Below, piece after piece: positions 1 to 7,752 of a stretch of DNA of 64,000 bases. The stretch is from Peptococcaceae bacterium CEB3. GTDB lineage: Bacteria > Bacillota > Desulfitobacteriia > Desulfitobacteriales > Desulfitobacteriaceae. Made by a program: the position numbers and the translations under genes. Within the stretch, counting starts at the first letter, position 1; the number at the start of each line of letters is the position of its first letter. The stretch covers positions 1 through 64,000 of the forward strand of contig LDXJ01000050.1 in the NCBI GenBank assembly GCA_001029295.1. Reading direction: 5' to 3'. A model generated the notes under the pieces. That model searched no databases. It was not told the origin of the DNA and worked only from the letters and a program-made list of their open reading frames with translations.

Positions 1-800
1 TTGATCCGCAGCTTTGTGTTTCTCTCCTAAAAAGTTCGCTGAAGAAAAAGGCTGACGAAGTGCTTGAATCCATTGAAGGCTATCAAATGACTCCCGAGCA
101 ACAGTATCGTGCTCGATTGATCCGCAGTCATCTTGAGTTTGTCGAGAATTCCATCAACCACCTGGACACTATGCTAAATACGCTTGTTGCTCCTTATGAG
201 AACGCTATCCAGCTGCTTTGTACCATTCCCGGAGTTGACCGCACTTCTGCCATCACGATCATCTCCGAGATTGGTACCGACATGACCCACTTCACATCCT
301 CCAAGCGGCTCTGTTGCTGGGCGGGTTTAACGCCTGGCAACAATGAATCTGCCGGCAAAAAGAAATCTGTACGCATCACGAGAGCTGGGGTTTACCTCAA
401 ACCCGCCCTCGTTCAGGTTGCTCACGCTGCTGTCAAAGCGAAGGACAACCCTTACTACAGAATCAAGTATGAGCGCATTGCGAAGAGGCGTGGAAAGAAG
501 CGAGCCATTATCGCCATCGCTAGGATGATCCTCACAGCAATTTACCACATGCTTTCTACCGGCGAGGTTTTCAATCCCTGTGACCTCTACCAGGTCGATA
601 TGACAGTGGAATTGCGCGACAAGCAAAAGGAGAAAGCCCTGAAGCGTGCTGTCAGTCTGTTGATATCACAAGGGATTGTTCAAGCTTCGGATATTTTAGA
701 TTCTACTCTAAAGCCTGCCTAAAAAATTTTCGTTTTTTGCTCCAAGGGGTTAGTCCGCCTTTTTTTAGATTTCCTCTAAGTAATCAGCGATTCTATTGTT
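1..800 (+). mobile_element. IS110-family element, right part (left part outside window)
   Basis: The transposase frame fills the left edge. Its 3' flank (723 to about 800) has no gene. The element must end before about 805, because from about 810 the sequence matches the leader of the gene at 7031-7384. IS110 elements lack conventional long terminal inverted repeats, so the exact right end cannot be read from one copy. The 3' flank could carry part of the guide (bridge) RNA region used by the family, but no structure was established. Confidence 0.75.
3..722 (+). CDS. IS110/IS116/IS902 family transposase, 5'-truncated by the window edge
   Basis: C-terminal portion of a DEDD-type recombinase of the IS110 family, which moves the element by RNA-guided recombination. 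The frame is open back to base 3, so the catalytic N-terminal domain lies outside the window. The visible part holds the Transposase_20 (helix-hairpin-helix) region: LLCTIPGVDRTSAITIISEI, then CCWAGLTPGNNESAGKKK, then the basic stretch RIAKRRGKKRA. The C-terminus looks complete, ending at a TAA followed by AT-rich non-coding DNA. The family assignment is firm from these motifs; activity cannot be judged from a fragment. Confidence 0.93.
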   Translation, partial: DPQLCVSLLKSSLKKKADEVLESIEGYQMTPEQQYRARLIRSHLEFVENSINHLDTMLNTLVAPYENAIQLLCTIPGVDRTSAITIISEIGTDMTHFTSSKRLCCWAGLTPGNNESAGKKKSVRITRAGVYLKPALVQVAHAAVKAKDNPYYRIKYERIAKRRGKKRAIIAIARMILTAIYHMLSTGEVFNPCDLYQVDMTVELRDKQKEKALKRAVSLLISQGIVQASDILDSTLKPA

Positions 801-809
801 TTCACGCTA

Positions 810-918
810 ACATACCTCCTTTAATTTGGGGCTTATTTTTGAGCCCAAAGAAATCATAACCCCGGAAGATTAATTCTCCCTGCAAGTGGAATTAAACCCC
901 GATTAAAAGTTGGACGGA
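810..918. repeat. Duplicated leader region, copy 1 (copy 2 at 7389-7497)
   Basis: About 109 bp nearly identical (roughly half a dozen differences by eye) to 7389-7497, in the same orientation. In copy 2 this is the promoter/leader and ribosome binding site of the minus-strand gene 7031-7384. Here the minus strand shows the same AGGAGGTATGT site and then a GTGAAAA start, but the frame closes within ten codons beside IS110 DNA. Copy 1 is therefore the orphaned leader of a lost paralogue. It keeps ATTAAA/ATTAAT elements at 869, 891 and 902, matching the positions in copy 2. Confidence 0.8.
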
Positions 919-928
919 CCTGTTTCCG

Positions 929-1144
929 TTGGTGCTTTTGGCCGCGTATTTTGAACAGGAAGTCTTTGATTTCTTCTGCGGTGATTGGCGGGTCTTCTGG
1001 GGCATTGTCCTGACCGTCGTCGTCATCGAGGGGATTGAACGCCTGCCGGCCCTGGCAGCGGCGAGGCCGTGGGCCGGTCTCATCTTGTTCGCGGGTGCCG
1101 CTTTAAGCCTGGTGAATTCTCTCGAACGGGAAACAAAGGCATAG
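929..1144 (+). CDS. Small two-segment membrane protein or fragment, unrecognised
   Basis: A 71-codon frame from a TTG at 929; the frame is open back to about 896 without a good ribosome binding site. Two hydrophobic stretches (around FWGIVLTVVVIEG and WAGLILFAGAALSLV) suggest a small membrane protein. It lies where copy 1 of the duplicated leader departs from copy 2, and is followed directly by a terminator hairpin that copy 2 also has. It may be a real small gene or the tail of a membrane gene truncated during the rearrangement. I do not recognise the family. Confidence 0.35.
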   Translation: MVLLAAYFEQEVFDFFCGDWRVFWGIVLTVVVIEGIERLPALAAARPWAGLILFAGAALSLVNSLERETKA

Positions 1145-1157
1145 GCGGCGGCCTGGG

Positions 1158-1192
1158 AGAAGCCCTTTCGTTAGAGGAACGTAAGGGCTTCT
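1158..1192 (+). terminator. Hairpin terminator
   Basis: Perfect 10-bp arms AGAAGCCCTT / AAGGGCTTCT followed by a T-rich stretch. It closes the small frame ending at 1144. A near copy is at 7521-7555, part of the same duplication. Confidence 0.65.
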
Positions 1193-1349
1193 TTGCCTTG
1201 AGCGACGTTTCCTTCGCTAACGCAAGATTGATAAACAACGAGAAAGGAGCGTGTGAAAAAGGAGCCTGCGCCTCCGGTCTTGTGGGGGGGTACTCAGGCT
1301 TGGCGCCAGCCGAGTCCTTTATAGTTTTTGCCCTCTGCGTTTAAGAACG

Positions 1350-1378
1350 TTGACCTGAACGCATAATATGGGTATAAT
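1350..1378 (+). promoter_or_regulatory. Sigma-A type promoter for the AAA_14 ATPase gene
   Basis: TTGACC (1350-1355), 17-bp spacer, TATAAT (1373-1378), placed 23 bp before the chosen ATG at 1401. Confidence 0.7.
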
Positions 1379-1400
1379 AAGCGTGAGAGGTAAACACTTT

Positions 1401-2699
1401 ATGGAACGAAAAATAACAAAGAAGCTTCTGGAGTGGAAAAACAGGCAGAAAAGAATGCCCTTAATCTTATACGGGGCTAGGCAGGTCGGCAAGACTTACA
1501 GTGCTCTTACTTTTGGCAAGGAGTATTATAAGAACACTGCCTATTTCAGTATGGAAGATTCGGGTGAAATCGCCGCCATCTTTGAGCGTGATTTAAACCC
1601 CGAAAGGATTATAAGGGAGCTTGCGGCCAAGAGTGGACAAAGCATTTTCAAAGGGGAGACCCTGATTGTTTTTGATGAGATACAGGCTTGTGAAAGAGCC
1701 TTAACGTCGCTGAAGTATTTTTGCGAACAAGCACCAGAATATCATATCATTGCAGCGGGGAGTCTGCTGGGTGTCAGTTTAAACAGAGACAAGTATTCTT
1801 TCCCGGTGGGCAAGGTAGACATGTTGACACTCTACCCTCTCGATTTTGAGGAATTTCTTTGGGCAACAGATCACAAGGCTCTTGGCACAATGATCCGGGA
1901 GGCATACCGACAGCTTGAGCCAATGTCTCTGCACGAAACTGCGATCGATTATTACAAGACCTATTTGGTTGTGGGCGGTATGCCGAGGGTCGTCAAAGAA
2001 TACGTGGACACAAGGGATTTTCACTTTGTTTATGCCGCCCAAAAGACGCTTAACGATGCTTATATCGCGGATATGGCCAAATATGCAACGCCTTATGAAA
2101 CTACCAAAATTATGGCGGCTTGGGGTAGTATACCCGGTCAGTTGGCAAAGGAAAATCGCAAGTTCCAGTACAAACTGATTAGGTCAGGGGCACGATCTTA
2201 TGAGTACGAAACTCCCCTTGACTGGTTGAAAGCGGCGGGTATTATTAACAAATGCGTCAAAATTAAGGAAGGGAAGATGCCCCTTTCCGCCTACGCGGAA
2301 AATTCCTCTTTCAAAGTGTACATGCTGGATACGGGGTTGCTCTGTTCAAAACTCGATATTGCGGCGAATGTTGTCATAGATAATCCGCCGAGTTTTGATG
2401 GTTTTAAAGGCGCCTTGGCCGAAAATTACGTGATGCAAGCGCTGGTAAATAACGGTTTTTGTCCTTATTATTGGAGTTCAGCCGGTAAAGCGGAGCTTGA
2501 TTTTGTGATTCAGGACAGAGAGGGAAACATTATCCCCCTTGAGACGAAGTCGGCAAACAATGTCAAAGCTAAAAGCCTGGCGGCATTTGTGACGAAATAT
2601 GAACCACCCTATTCCATACGGGTATCAAGCAAGAACTTCGGATTTGAAAATAGAATCAAAAGTATCCCTCTATATGCGGTCTTTTGTTTGGAACGCTAA
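1401..2699 (+). CDS. AAA_14 / DUF4143 family ATPase
   Basis: Single-gene unit encoding a 432-residue ATPase of the widespread AAA_14-DUF4143 family, whose cellular role is not established. I start it at ATG 1401, after an AGAGG site 10 bp upstream; an earlier in-frame ATG at 1368 overlaps the -10 box. The Walker A motif is GARQVGKT (residues 25-32) and the Walker B is TLIVFDEIQ. The C-terminal DUF4143 part contains GKAELDFVIQ and PLETKS, spaced like the D...ExK of PD-(D/E)XK nuclease folds. Length is normal for the family. No partner gene is adjacent, so its role (often guessed as defence or mobile-element related) is left open. Confidence 0.9.
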   Translation: MERKITKKLLEWKNRQKRMPLILYGARQVGKTYSALTFGKEYYKNTAYFSMEDSGEIAAIFERDLNPERIIRELAAKSGQSIFKGETLIVFDEIQACERALTSLKYFCEQAPEYHIIAAGSLLGVSLNRDKYSFPVGKVDMLTLYPLDFEEFLWATDHKALGTMIREAYRQLEPMSLHETAIDYYKTYLVVGGMPRVVKEYVDTRDFHFVYAAQKTLNDAYIADMAKYATPYETTKIMAAWGSIPGQLAKENRKFQYKLIRSGARSYEYETPLDWLKAAGIINKCVKIKEGKMPLSAYAENSSFKVYMLDTGLLCSKLDIAANVVIDNPPSFDGFKGALAENYVMQALVNNGFCPYYWSSAGKAELDFVIQDREGNIIPLETKSANNVKAKSLAAFVTKYEPPYSIRVSSKNFGFENRIKSIPLYAVFCLER

Positions 2700-2922
2700 G
2701 AGGTACTGGGCAATGATGCCTTTCCTCCAGACTGGCTTGCCCCATCTTTTATCTTAACGACTGAGGCCGCTCAAATGGGGAAGGGGCCGCCAGGGTAAGA
2801 GGTTCACTTCATTAAAATACGATTAGAAAATGATTAAAAAGCCCCAAATGCCTAAACTGTCCTTCTGTTTGGCCCGATATCTATTTTGAGACCAGCGCAC
2901 CAAAATTGAGAGGAGGCTTAAA

Positions 2923-3267
2923 ATGGTGATATCTGCCACAGGCGGTCAGGCGAACCCGTCAGCTAGTTTATTCAGCTCTTTGAACGCATCAAATGTGTCC
3001 ATGACGGTTACCGCAAGCGATCCCACCCTTTTAACGAGGCAGGCACAGCAGCTGACCAACCAAATAACCCAATTGCAAGGTAAGAATGGCAGCGCACAAC
3101 AGGTACAGAAGCTTCAGCAAGTGTTGCAGATGGTGAAGGACAGAATTCAACAGCAGCGACGGCTTGCGCGGGAAAGACAAGTCGACATTCAATCGGCCAC
3201 GGCTCAACCGGTAAGCAAGGGAAAGATGACCAACAATCTTGGCAGACGCATCGACGTTAAAGCTTAA
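2923..3267 (+). CDS. FlxA-like small coiled-coil protein
   Basis: A 114-residue protein preceded by a strong GAGAGGAGG site. The N-terminal third is Ser/Thr/Ala-rich with no signal peptide. The middle (about residues 40-80) is a Gln-rich heptad region, RQAQQLTNQITQLQGK then QVQKLQQVLQMVKDRIQQQ, predicted to form a coiled coil. This layout resembles the FlxA-like family, which has no firm biochemical function. It stands alone, converging on the sensor kinase gene that follows on the other strand, with only 23 bp between stop codons. Confidence 0.75.
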   Translation: MVISATGGQANPSASLFSSLNASNVSMTVTASDPTLLTRQAQQLTNQITQLQGKNGSAQQVQKLQQVLQMVKDRIQQQRRLARERQVDIQSATAQPVSKGKMTNNLGRRIDVKA

Positions 3268-3290
3268 CGGCGCCAAAACCAACAAGCGCC

Positions 3291-4772
3291 TTAGAGCGGC
3301 AGTTCCACCCGGAAAACTGTTCCATGTCCTGCAACACTTTCCACACTGACGCGTCCCCCATGGGCCTCAACCAGGGATTTTACAATGGACAGGCCCAGAC
3401 CGGTTCCACCTTGCTCACGGTTGCGGGACTTTTCACCCCGGTAAAACCGTTCAAAGACATGGGGGAGATCCTGAGGCGAGATGCCGCTGCCGTTGTCGCG
3501 AACTTCCAGAACGAGAAAGGAACCGGAACCAGAACCGAAAGCGCGGGCGGAGGTTTTCCCGGAAGGCAGGTCTGAAGCGAAAGGATGGAGGATCAGTTCA
3601 ATTTCCCCGGTCAAGGGGTCGGTGTAATGGACGGCGTTTTGAAAAAGGTTTAGAATGACTTGTTTCAGGTGTTGCTTGTCACAAGAGAGGTAGCCGGGGC
3701 CGTGAATTTCTACCTTCAGGGAGCGCTTTCCTGCCAAAAGGTGAAGTTCCGGCTCCATAGCTTTCAGCAGGTCGGCCAGTGAAGTTTCTTCTTTGTTCAA
3801 GGTGGGCTCACGGTCGAAACGGGCTAAGAGCAGAAGTTCATTCACGAGTTTGATCAGTCGTTCCGATTCCATGTGCATGCTTTGCAAGGCAGAATGCAAT
3901 TGATTCGGGTTATCCTCGGCCCCAAGAAGGAGAACTTCGAGAAAGCCGTGCAAAGCGGTTAAGGGAGTGCGGAGCTCGTGCGAGGCATCGGCCACAAAGC
4001 GCCTCAGCGTTTCACGGGCTTCCTTTTCCCTGGCGAAAGCTGTCTCCAGTCTGGCAAGCAAGGAATTGAAAGAATGAGCCAGGCTGTTGAGCTCGTCCGT
4101 TTCCTGCGAGGGCAAGCGGTCCTGTAAGGTACCGGCGTCCATCCTCTCCAGGGACTGAATCATTCCGGAGAGAGGAAAAAGCAAGCGGCGGATTAGAAAA
4201 CTGAACGCCAAGCCACCCAAGAGCAGGGTTACCAGCGCTCCCAAACCATAAACGGCCAGAGACCCGCGCAGAATGTCTTCCGTGGGTTTGAGAAAAGTGC
4301 TCGCTTGAATCAGATAGGCCGCTTTTCCGGGAGGACCGAAGCGTAAGAGTACGACCGTTTCCCGTCGCCCTTGATTGTCCAGGGCTATTCCGGACCAATC
4401 CGGTCTGCTGCCAGGCATAAAGAGGCTTTTATATTGTTCAGGAGTTAGAACAGGTACAGAGTGCCGGTGATCTTCCCCGGGACGAAGGGGCTGCAGGGTA
4501 CCGTCCTTGCCGACCAGGACTAAGGAAACGTCCGGGCCCAAGAGTTTGGGCAAGGCGGATTGGGCGGCAGGGGAGCCGGCCGCAAGTTGATCCCAGACCT
4601 GGGGACCAATAGCGCGAATCTGATCTTGCAGATTTGCGGCGGCCGTGCGATTTAGGTATTCCTGCATGACGGTATACTCAAAAAGCCCCATGGTCAGGAG
4701 GAGGAGGGCAAGAAGCAAGAGAGAGCCGCTGAGCAGTCTGAAACGAAACGAGCGGAGCACCCTGCGGATCAT
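3291..4772 (-). CDS. Membrane sensor histidine kinase (HAMP, HisKA, HATPase_c)
   Basis: Sensor partner of the response regulator at 4902-5585. Visible layout: TM1 about residues 13-35, an extracytoplasmic domain of about 135 residues, TM2 about 171-195, HAMP about 195-250, then HisKA with the phospho-acceptor His265 in [14 protein letters not shown], and a complete HATPase_c with N box [15 protein letters not shown] and [13 protein letters not shown]. At 493 residues it is full length. It sits 129 bp downstream of the regulator on the same strand, the usual order of an OmpR/PhoB-type pair. The stimulus is unknown; the adjacent secreted DUF5666 protein suggests an envelope signal. Confidence 0.95.
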   Translation of the reverse strand: MIRRVLRSFRFRLLSGSLLLLALLLLTMGLFEYTVMQEYLNRTAAANLQDQIRAIGPQVWDQLAAGSPAAQSALPKLLGPDVSLVLVGKDGTLQPLRPGEDHRHSVPVLTPEQYKSLFMPGSRPDWSGIALDNQGRRETVVLLRFGPPGKAAYLIQASTFLKPTEDILRGSLAVYGLGALVTLLLGGLAFSFLIRRLLFPLSGMIQSLERMDAGTLQDRLPSQETDELNSLAHSFNSLLARLETAFAREKEARETLRRFVADASHELRTPLTALHGFLEVLLLGAEDNPNQLHSALQSMHMESERLIKLVNELLLLARFDREPTLNKEETSLADLLKAMEPELHLLAGKRSLKVEIHGPGYLSCDKQHLKQVILNLFQNAVHYTDPLTGEIELILHPFASDLPSGKTSARAFGSGSGSFLVLEVRDNGSGISPQDLPHVFERFYRGEKSRNREQGGTGLGLSIVKSLVEAHGGRVSVESVAGHGTVFRVELPL

Positions 4773-4901
4773 TTTCCATCGGCCTCCTCATCTATTACGA
4801 TCTGTTAGGGCAATGAACGATGCGGTCACACGCAAGTGAGCCTGCGACAAATTCTTTCTACATTATGATTGTGTATGAGTATGCCGGTATTAATACCGAC
4901 A

Positions 4902-5585
4902 TTAAGCTAATTCAACGCGATAGCCTGCTCCACGAAGCGTCCGAATGCGCTTGTGTTCCGTATCTCCAAGTTTTTCGCGCAGGGCGCGCACATAGACTTC
5001 CACAATATTTTCTTCCCCATTAAAATCATAGCCCCAGACCTGTTCCAGGATCTGTCGTTTACTCAACACTGCGCCGTGGTTAATCAGCAGGTAGTAAAGG
5101 AGTTCATATTCTGTGGGAGATAGTTCGAGCAATGTCCCTTGGTAATGGATTTCACGTTTAGCCGCATCGAGCTGAAACAAGCCCAGGAACTGGATTCCCC
5201 CAAGTTCGGGAAATTGATTGCGCAGACGGGCTTGTATACGGGCCAGCAGCTCTTGGAAACTGAAGGGTTTGATCATGTAATCATCGGCTCCCAGGTTCAG
5301 ACCGTGCACCCGATCATCGACTTCATCTCGGGCCGTAAGCATAATCACGGCGGTGCGAATCTGAGACTTAAGTTGACGGCAGACCTCAAACCCGTTCATG
5401 CCCGGCATCATGATATCCAGGACCACCACGTGGGGTTGAAATTCCAGGGCTTGGTTGAGCGCAGTCATGCCGTCTTTGGCGGTGCGGACGATATAGCCTT
5501 CGTTACCAAGACCCATATCGAGGAACTGGAGAATATTTGGTTCATCATCAATAACCAAAACGCGAAACCGGTTTAAGGAGGCCAT
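4902..5585 (-). CDS. OmpR/PhoB-family response regulator
   Basis: A 227-residue regulator with an N-terminal receiver domain (acidic pair D13-D14, phospho-acceptor Asp57 in VVVLDIMMPG, Lys in DYMIKPF) and a C-terminal winged helix (SPTEYELLYYLLINHG through RTLRGAGYRVE). I take ATG 5585, which has a GGGAGGGA site; a longer frame to 5621 has no better site. It is the first gene of a two-gene operon with the kinase at 3291-4772. OmpR-type regulators bind direct repeats at 11-bp spacing, and such an array lies upstream of the neighbouring DUF5666 gene (6862-6899), a likely target. Confidence 0.95.
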   Translation of the reverse strand: MASLNRFRVLVIDDEPNILQFLDMGLGNEGYIVRTAKDGMTALNQALEFQPHVVVLDIMMPGMNGFEVCRQLKSQIRTAVIMLTARDEVDDRVHGLNLGADDYMIKPFSFQELLARIQARLRNQFPELGGIQFLGLFQLDAAKREIHYQGTLLELSPTEYELLYYLLINHGAVLSKRQILEQVWGYDFNGEENIVEVYVRALREKLGDTEHKRIRTLRGAGYRVELA

Positions 5586-5720
5586 TCTTTTACTCCCTCC
5601 CCCCCTTGTCTGTCTTCTCATCTGGTCACTTCTTCATGCGCTCCTAAGGTTCTAGGAGGTCTTTGAGGATCCTGGCAGTGGATCTTATAGGAGGATCTTA
5701 ACATCTCGTCGAAGATATGT

Positions 5721-5750
5721 AAAACCGCACCGGCGTCCCGGTGCGGTTTT
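5721..5750 (-). terminator. Rho-independent terminator after the DUF5666 gene
   Basis: Arms AAAACCGCACCGG / CCGGTGCGGTTTT with a 4-nt loop. On the minus strand it ends in TTTT, 20 bp beyond the DUF5666 stop codon. It separates that gene from the regulator-kinase operon. Confidence 0.8.
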
Positions 5751-5769
5751 GGCCTGAAGTGGCTCGAAC

Positions 5770-6789
5770 TTAATTTTTTTGGCGCAATGTCCGGATTCGG
5801 GTCACGGATGAATATCGATTCATTCCGACGGTCAATTGGCTGGATGTATTGCCTGGGCCACGTTGGATGATGGGATGTGAATTGAGATTTAAATGAGGTG
5901 GAACGAGGTCCACCTCAGCGGCTGTCAGATTCGAGATGGTTTTCGAGATGGTCGAGGTCGAAGAGGGCGAGGGCGGGGGAACTTGCTCCCCACCGACCAG
6001 GCGGATGTGAACGTCTTTTCCGGCTTGTAACGCCGAAGTGCCGATGGATTGGGGACCGCTGTCAAGCTTGGTGTTTCCGGTCAAGCTGACGATGAAGGTC
6101 CGTCCGTCCGGCGCCTTGACCGTCAATGACCGGCTGGTAACGCCGGCGATTTTTCCGCCCAGCCCGTCTGGTTTCTTGCCGGGGTGACCTGGCAACCCAT
6201 CCCGGTGGGGGGGAGCCAGATGAACGTGAAGCGCGTCAAAGGTCCCGTTGTTCCAGCTGCCGTCCACGTCGACTTCTGCTCCGGCCTTCAGATCGGACAG
6301 ATTCAACTTTTGAGCCGGCCCCCGATCATACACCGTCCCGGAGGAGAGCTTCACAGTGACGGTTTTACTCGGGGTTTTGAGTGTCAACTGGTCGCTGCTG
6401 ACTGATGTAATGGTCCCGTGAACATGAGGAACATCGAGATGAACGTGAAGCGCGTCAAAGGTCCCGTTGTCCCAGCTGCCGTCCACGTCGACTTCTGCTC
6501 CGGCCTTCAGATCGGACAGATTCAACCTTTGAGCCGGCCCCCGGTCATACACCGTGCCTGAGGAGAGCTTCACAGTCACGGTTTTACTCGGGGTTTTGAG
6601 TGTCATCAGGTCGCCGCTGACTGACGCGATAGTGCCGCGAACGTGGGGACGAAGAGGGGCTTTGACCAGGGGAGGAGGGGCCGAAGGGAGGCCCGCCGGC
6701 AGAGTGTCGGCCAACGCTGCAACACCTCCAAGCCCGACCACGAGGAACGAGGAAACAGTTACAGCCGCCACTTTGGTGAGTTTCTTCAT
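5770..6789 (-). CDS. Secreted DUF5666 repeat protein
   Basis: A 339-residue exported protein. A signal peptide (MKKLTKVAAV start, hydrophobic core, cleavage near ALA-DTLP at about residue 27) is followed by a Pro-rich linker. Two almost identical 73-residue DUF5666 units follow, each with TLKTPSKTVTVKLSSGTVYD and a His-bearing FDALHVHL end. A third diverged unit then begins around GGKIAGVTSRSLTVKAPDG. The tail is low-complexity and polar. DUF5666 domains are small beta-barrels of unknown function. Clusters such as HVHLDVPHVHG could bind metal, which is only a guess. The gene has its own terminator and a four-fold 11-bp repeat upstream, and probably belongs to the regulon of the adjacent two-component pair. 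Confidence 0.85.
   Translation of the reverse strand: MKKLTKVAAVTVSSFLVVGLGGVAALADTLPAGLPSAPPPLVKAPLRPHVRGTIASVSGDLMTLKTPSKTVTVKLSSGTVYDRGPAQRLNLSDLKAGAEVDVDGSWDNGTFDALHVHLDVPHVHGTITSVSSDQLTLKTPSKTVTVKLSSGTVYDRGPAQKLNLSDLKAGAEVDVDGSWNNGTFDALHVHLAPPHRDGLPGHPGKKPDGLGGKIAGVTSRSLTVKAPDGRTFIVSLTGNTKLDSGPQSIGTSALQAGKDVHIRLVGGEQVPPPSPSSTSTISKTISNLTAAEVDLVPPHLNLNSHPIIQRGPGNTSSQLTVGMNRYSSVTRIRTLRQKN
6219..6656. repeat. Two 219-bp coding repeats within the DUF5666 gene
   Basis: Units of 219 bp (73 codons) repeat with very few base differences, including third positions. This indicates a recent in-frame duplication. The third protein unit is much more diverged. Confidence 0.85.
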
Positions 6790-6861
6790 GTTTAGTTATT
6801 ACCTCCTTGCACAAATTCTCTTCTGTGACCTTGCGTGACAATGTTATTGTGCAGGAGTTGT

Positions 6862-6899
6862 CTGAAACGGGGCTGAACTTCAGCTGAAAGTTAGCTGAA
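6862..6899 (-). promoter_or_regulatory. Four CTGAA repeats at exact 11-bp spacing (OmpR-type operator)
   Basis: CTGAA starts at 6862, 6873, 6884 and 6895. On the minus strand this reads TTCAG four times in 11-bp phase, about 75-110 bp upstream of the DUF5666 start. Helical phasing of this kind is the signature of OmpR/PhoB-family regulators binding as tandem dimers. A separate small inverted repeat, ACAAT-N3-ATTGT, lies at 6838-6850 closer to the gene. Confidence 0.65.
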
Positions 6900-6979
6900 A
6901 TTTTCCATCCCAGATGATTAGATGAGTATGGGAAATTACCCCAGAGATCCTGCGTGAATCAACTATGCTGGCCCAGTAG

Positions 6980-7008
6980 AGAGGACGCCCCCACTGGGAG
7001 CGTCCTCT
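6980..7008 (-). terminator. Hairpin at the 3' end of the small secreted protein gene
   Basis: Arms AGAGGACGC / GCGTCCTCT, 22 bp beyond the stop codon of 7031-7384. The T tract on the minus strand is poor, so the terminator call is moderate. Confidence 0.5.
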
Positions 7009-7030
7009 TGGACTTGTCCTTCTTTAATTG

Positions 7031-7384
7031 CTATTGCTGAACTTGCACTTGTAAAGTGTCCGTATCCGGCCCGGAAGGAGATTCTTCGGCGGATTTCTTT
7101 TCAGCGGATTTCTTTTCGACGGAAGAAGTTTCCGATTTATCAGGAGCCCCAGTATTGACCTGATAGTTGCCTTGTTGCTGGTACTGATAGTTAACTTTGC
7201 CGGTGTCGGACTTAGCGGCCGCTTGAACCGCCGTTGTCGCGGGAGCGGAAGGGCTGACCACCGCGGTTGGATTTGAAGCCGGGGTGGGTGTGGCGGCGAA
7301 AGCCATGCCGCCGAAAGCGCCTAGACCGGCCAAGGCACCGGCCAAGGCCAGAGTTCCGGTAGTGACGACCAGAGATTTCTTCAT
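7031..7384 (-). CDS. Small secreted Ala/Gln/Ser-rich protein, unrecognised
   Basis: A 117-residue exported protein. The N-terminus MKKSLVVTTGTLALAG through GGMAFA-ATP is a clear signal peptide of about 31 residues. The mature part is low-complexity: a Pro/Thr/Ala linker, a Gln/Tyr patch (VNYQYQQQGNYQVN), a repeated KKSAE motif and a Gln-rich end. It looks intrinsically disordered. The start is set by an AGGAGGT site shortly before ATG 7384. Its leader region (7389-7497) is duplicated at 810-918, where the coding part has been lost next to IS110. No family is recognised. Confidence 0.75.
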   Translation of the reverse strand: MKKSLVVTTGTLALAGALAGLGAFGGMAFAATPTPASNPTAVVSPSAPATTAVQAAAKSDTGKVNYQYQQQGNYQVNTGAPDKSETSSVEKKSAEKKSAEESPSGPDTDTLQVQVQQ

Positions 7385-7388
7385 GCAG

Positions 7389-7497
7389 ACATACCTCCTT
7401 TAATTCGGGGCTTGTTTTTGACCCCAAAGTGATCATAACCCCGGAAGATTAATTCTCCCTGCAAGTGGAATTAAACCCCGATTAAAAATTGGACGGA
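7389..7497 (-). repeat. Duplicated leader region, copy 2, with 11-bp spaced TTTAAT elements
   Basis: Matches 810-918 almost base for base. On the minus strand it contains TTTAAT at 7486 and 7475 (11 bp apart) and ATTAAT two further turns along (7453). These are kept in copy 1 and could be another OmpR-type site. The terminator-like hairpin AGAAGCCCTT / AAGGGTTTCT at 7521-7555 is a diverged partner of 1158-1192. The rest of the gap to 7752 shows no gene. Confidence 0.7.
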
Positions 7498-7752
7498 CGG
7501 ACCGAATGTCATGGCCCGGAAGAAGCCCTTTCGTCAGCGGAACGGAAGGGTTTCTTTGCCTTGGCGAAGTTTTTCATACGATATTAATCCAAAATTAAGC
7601 CGTCATTAATGCTTGGATGCTAACCTAGTATCAAGCCCCATTTATTATTGACGGTTCTCGCCTGGGGTGTGGTCACCCTGGTGGTTTTATCATGAGATCT
7701 CCTGGCCGAGTGACAGTTACAGAATATAATTTTAAAGGATGGTATATAAGTC

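Noticed and set aside
1069-1344. 91-codon frame after the small membrane frame
   Set aside because: It runs through the terminator hairpin and the promoter region and has no ribosome binding site.
5139-5576. 145-codon plus-strand frame opposite the response regulator
   Set aside because: It is a shadow of a clear OmpR-type gene.
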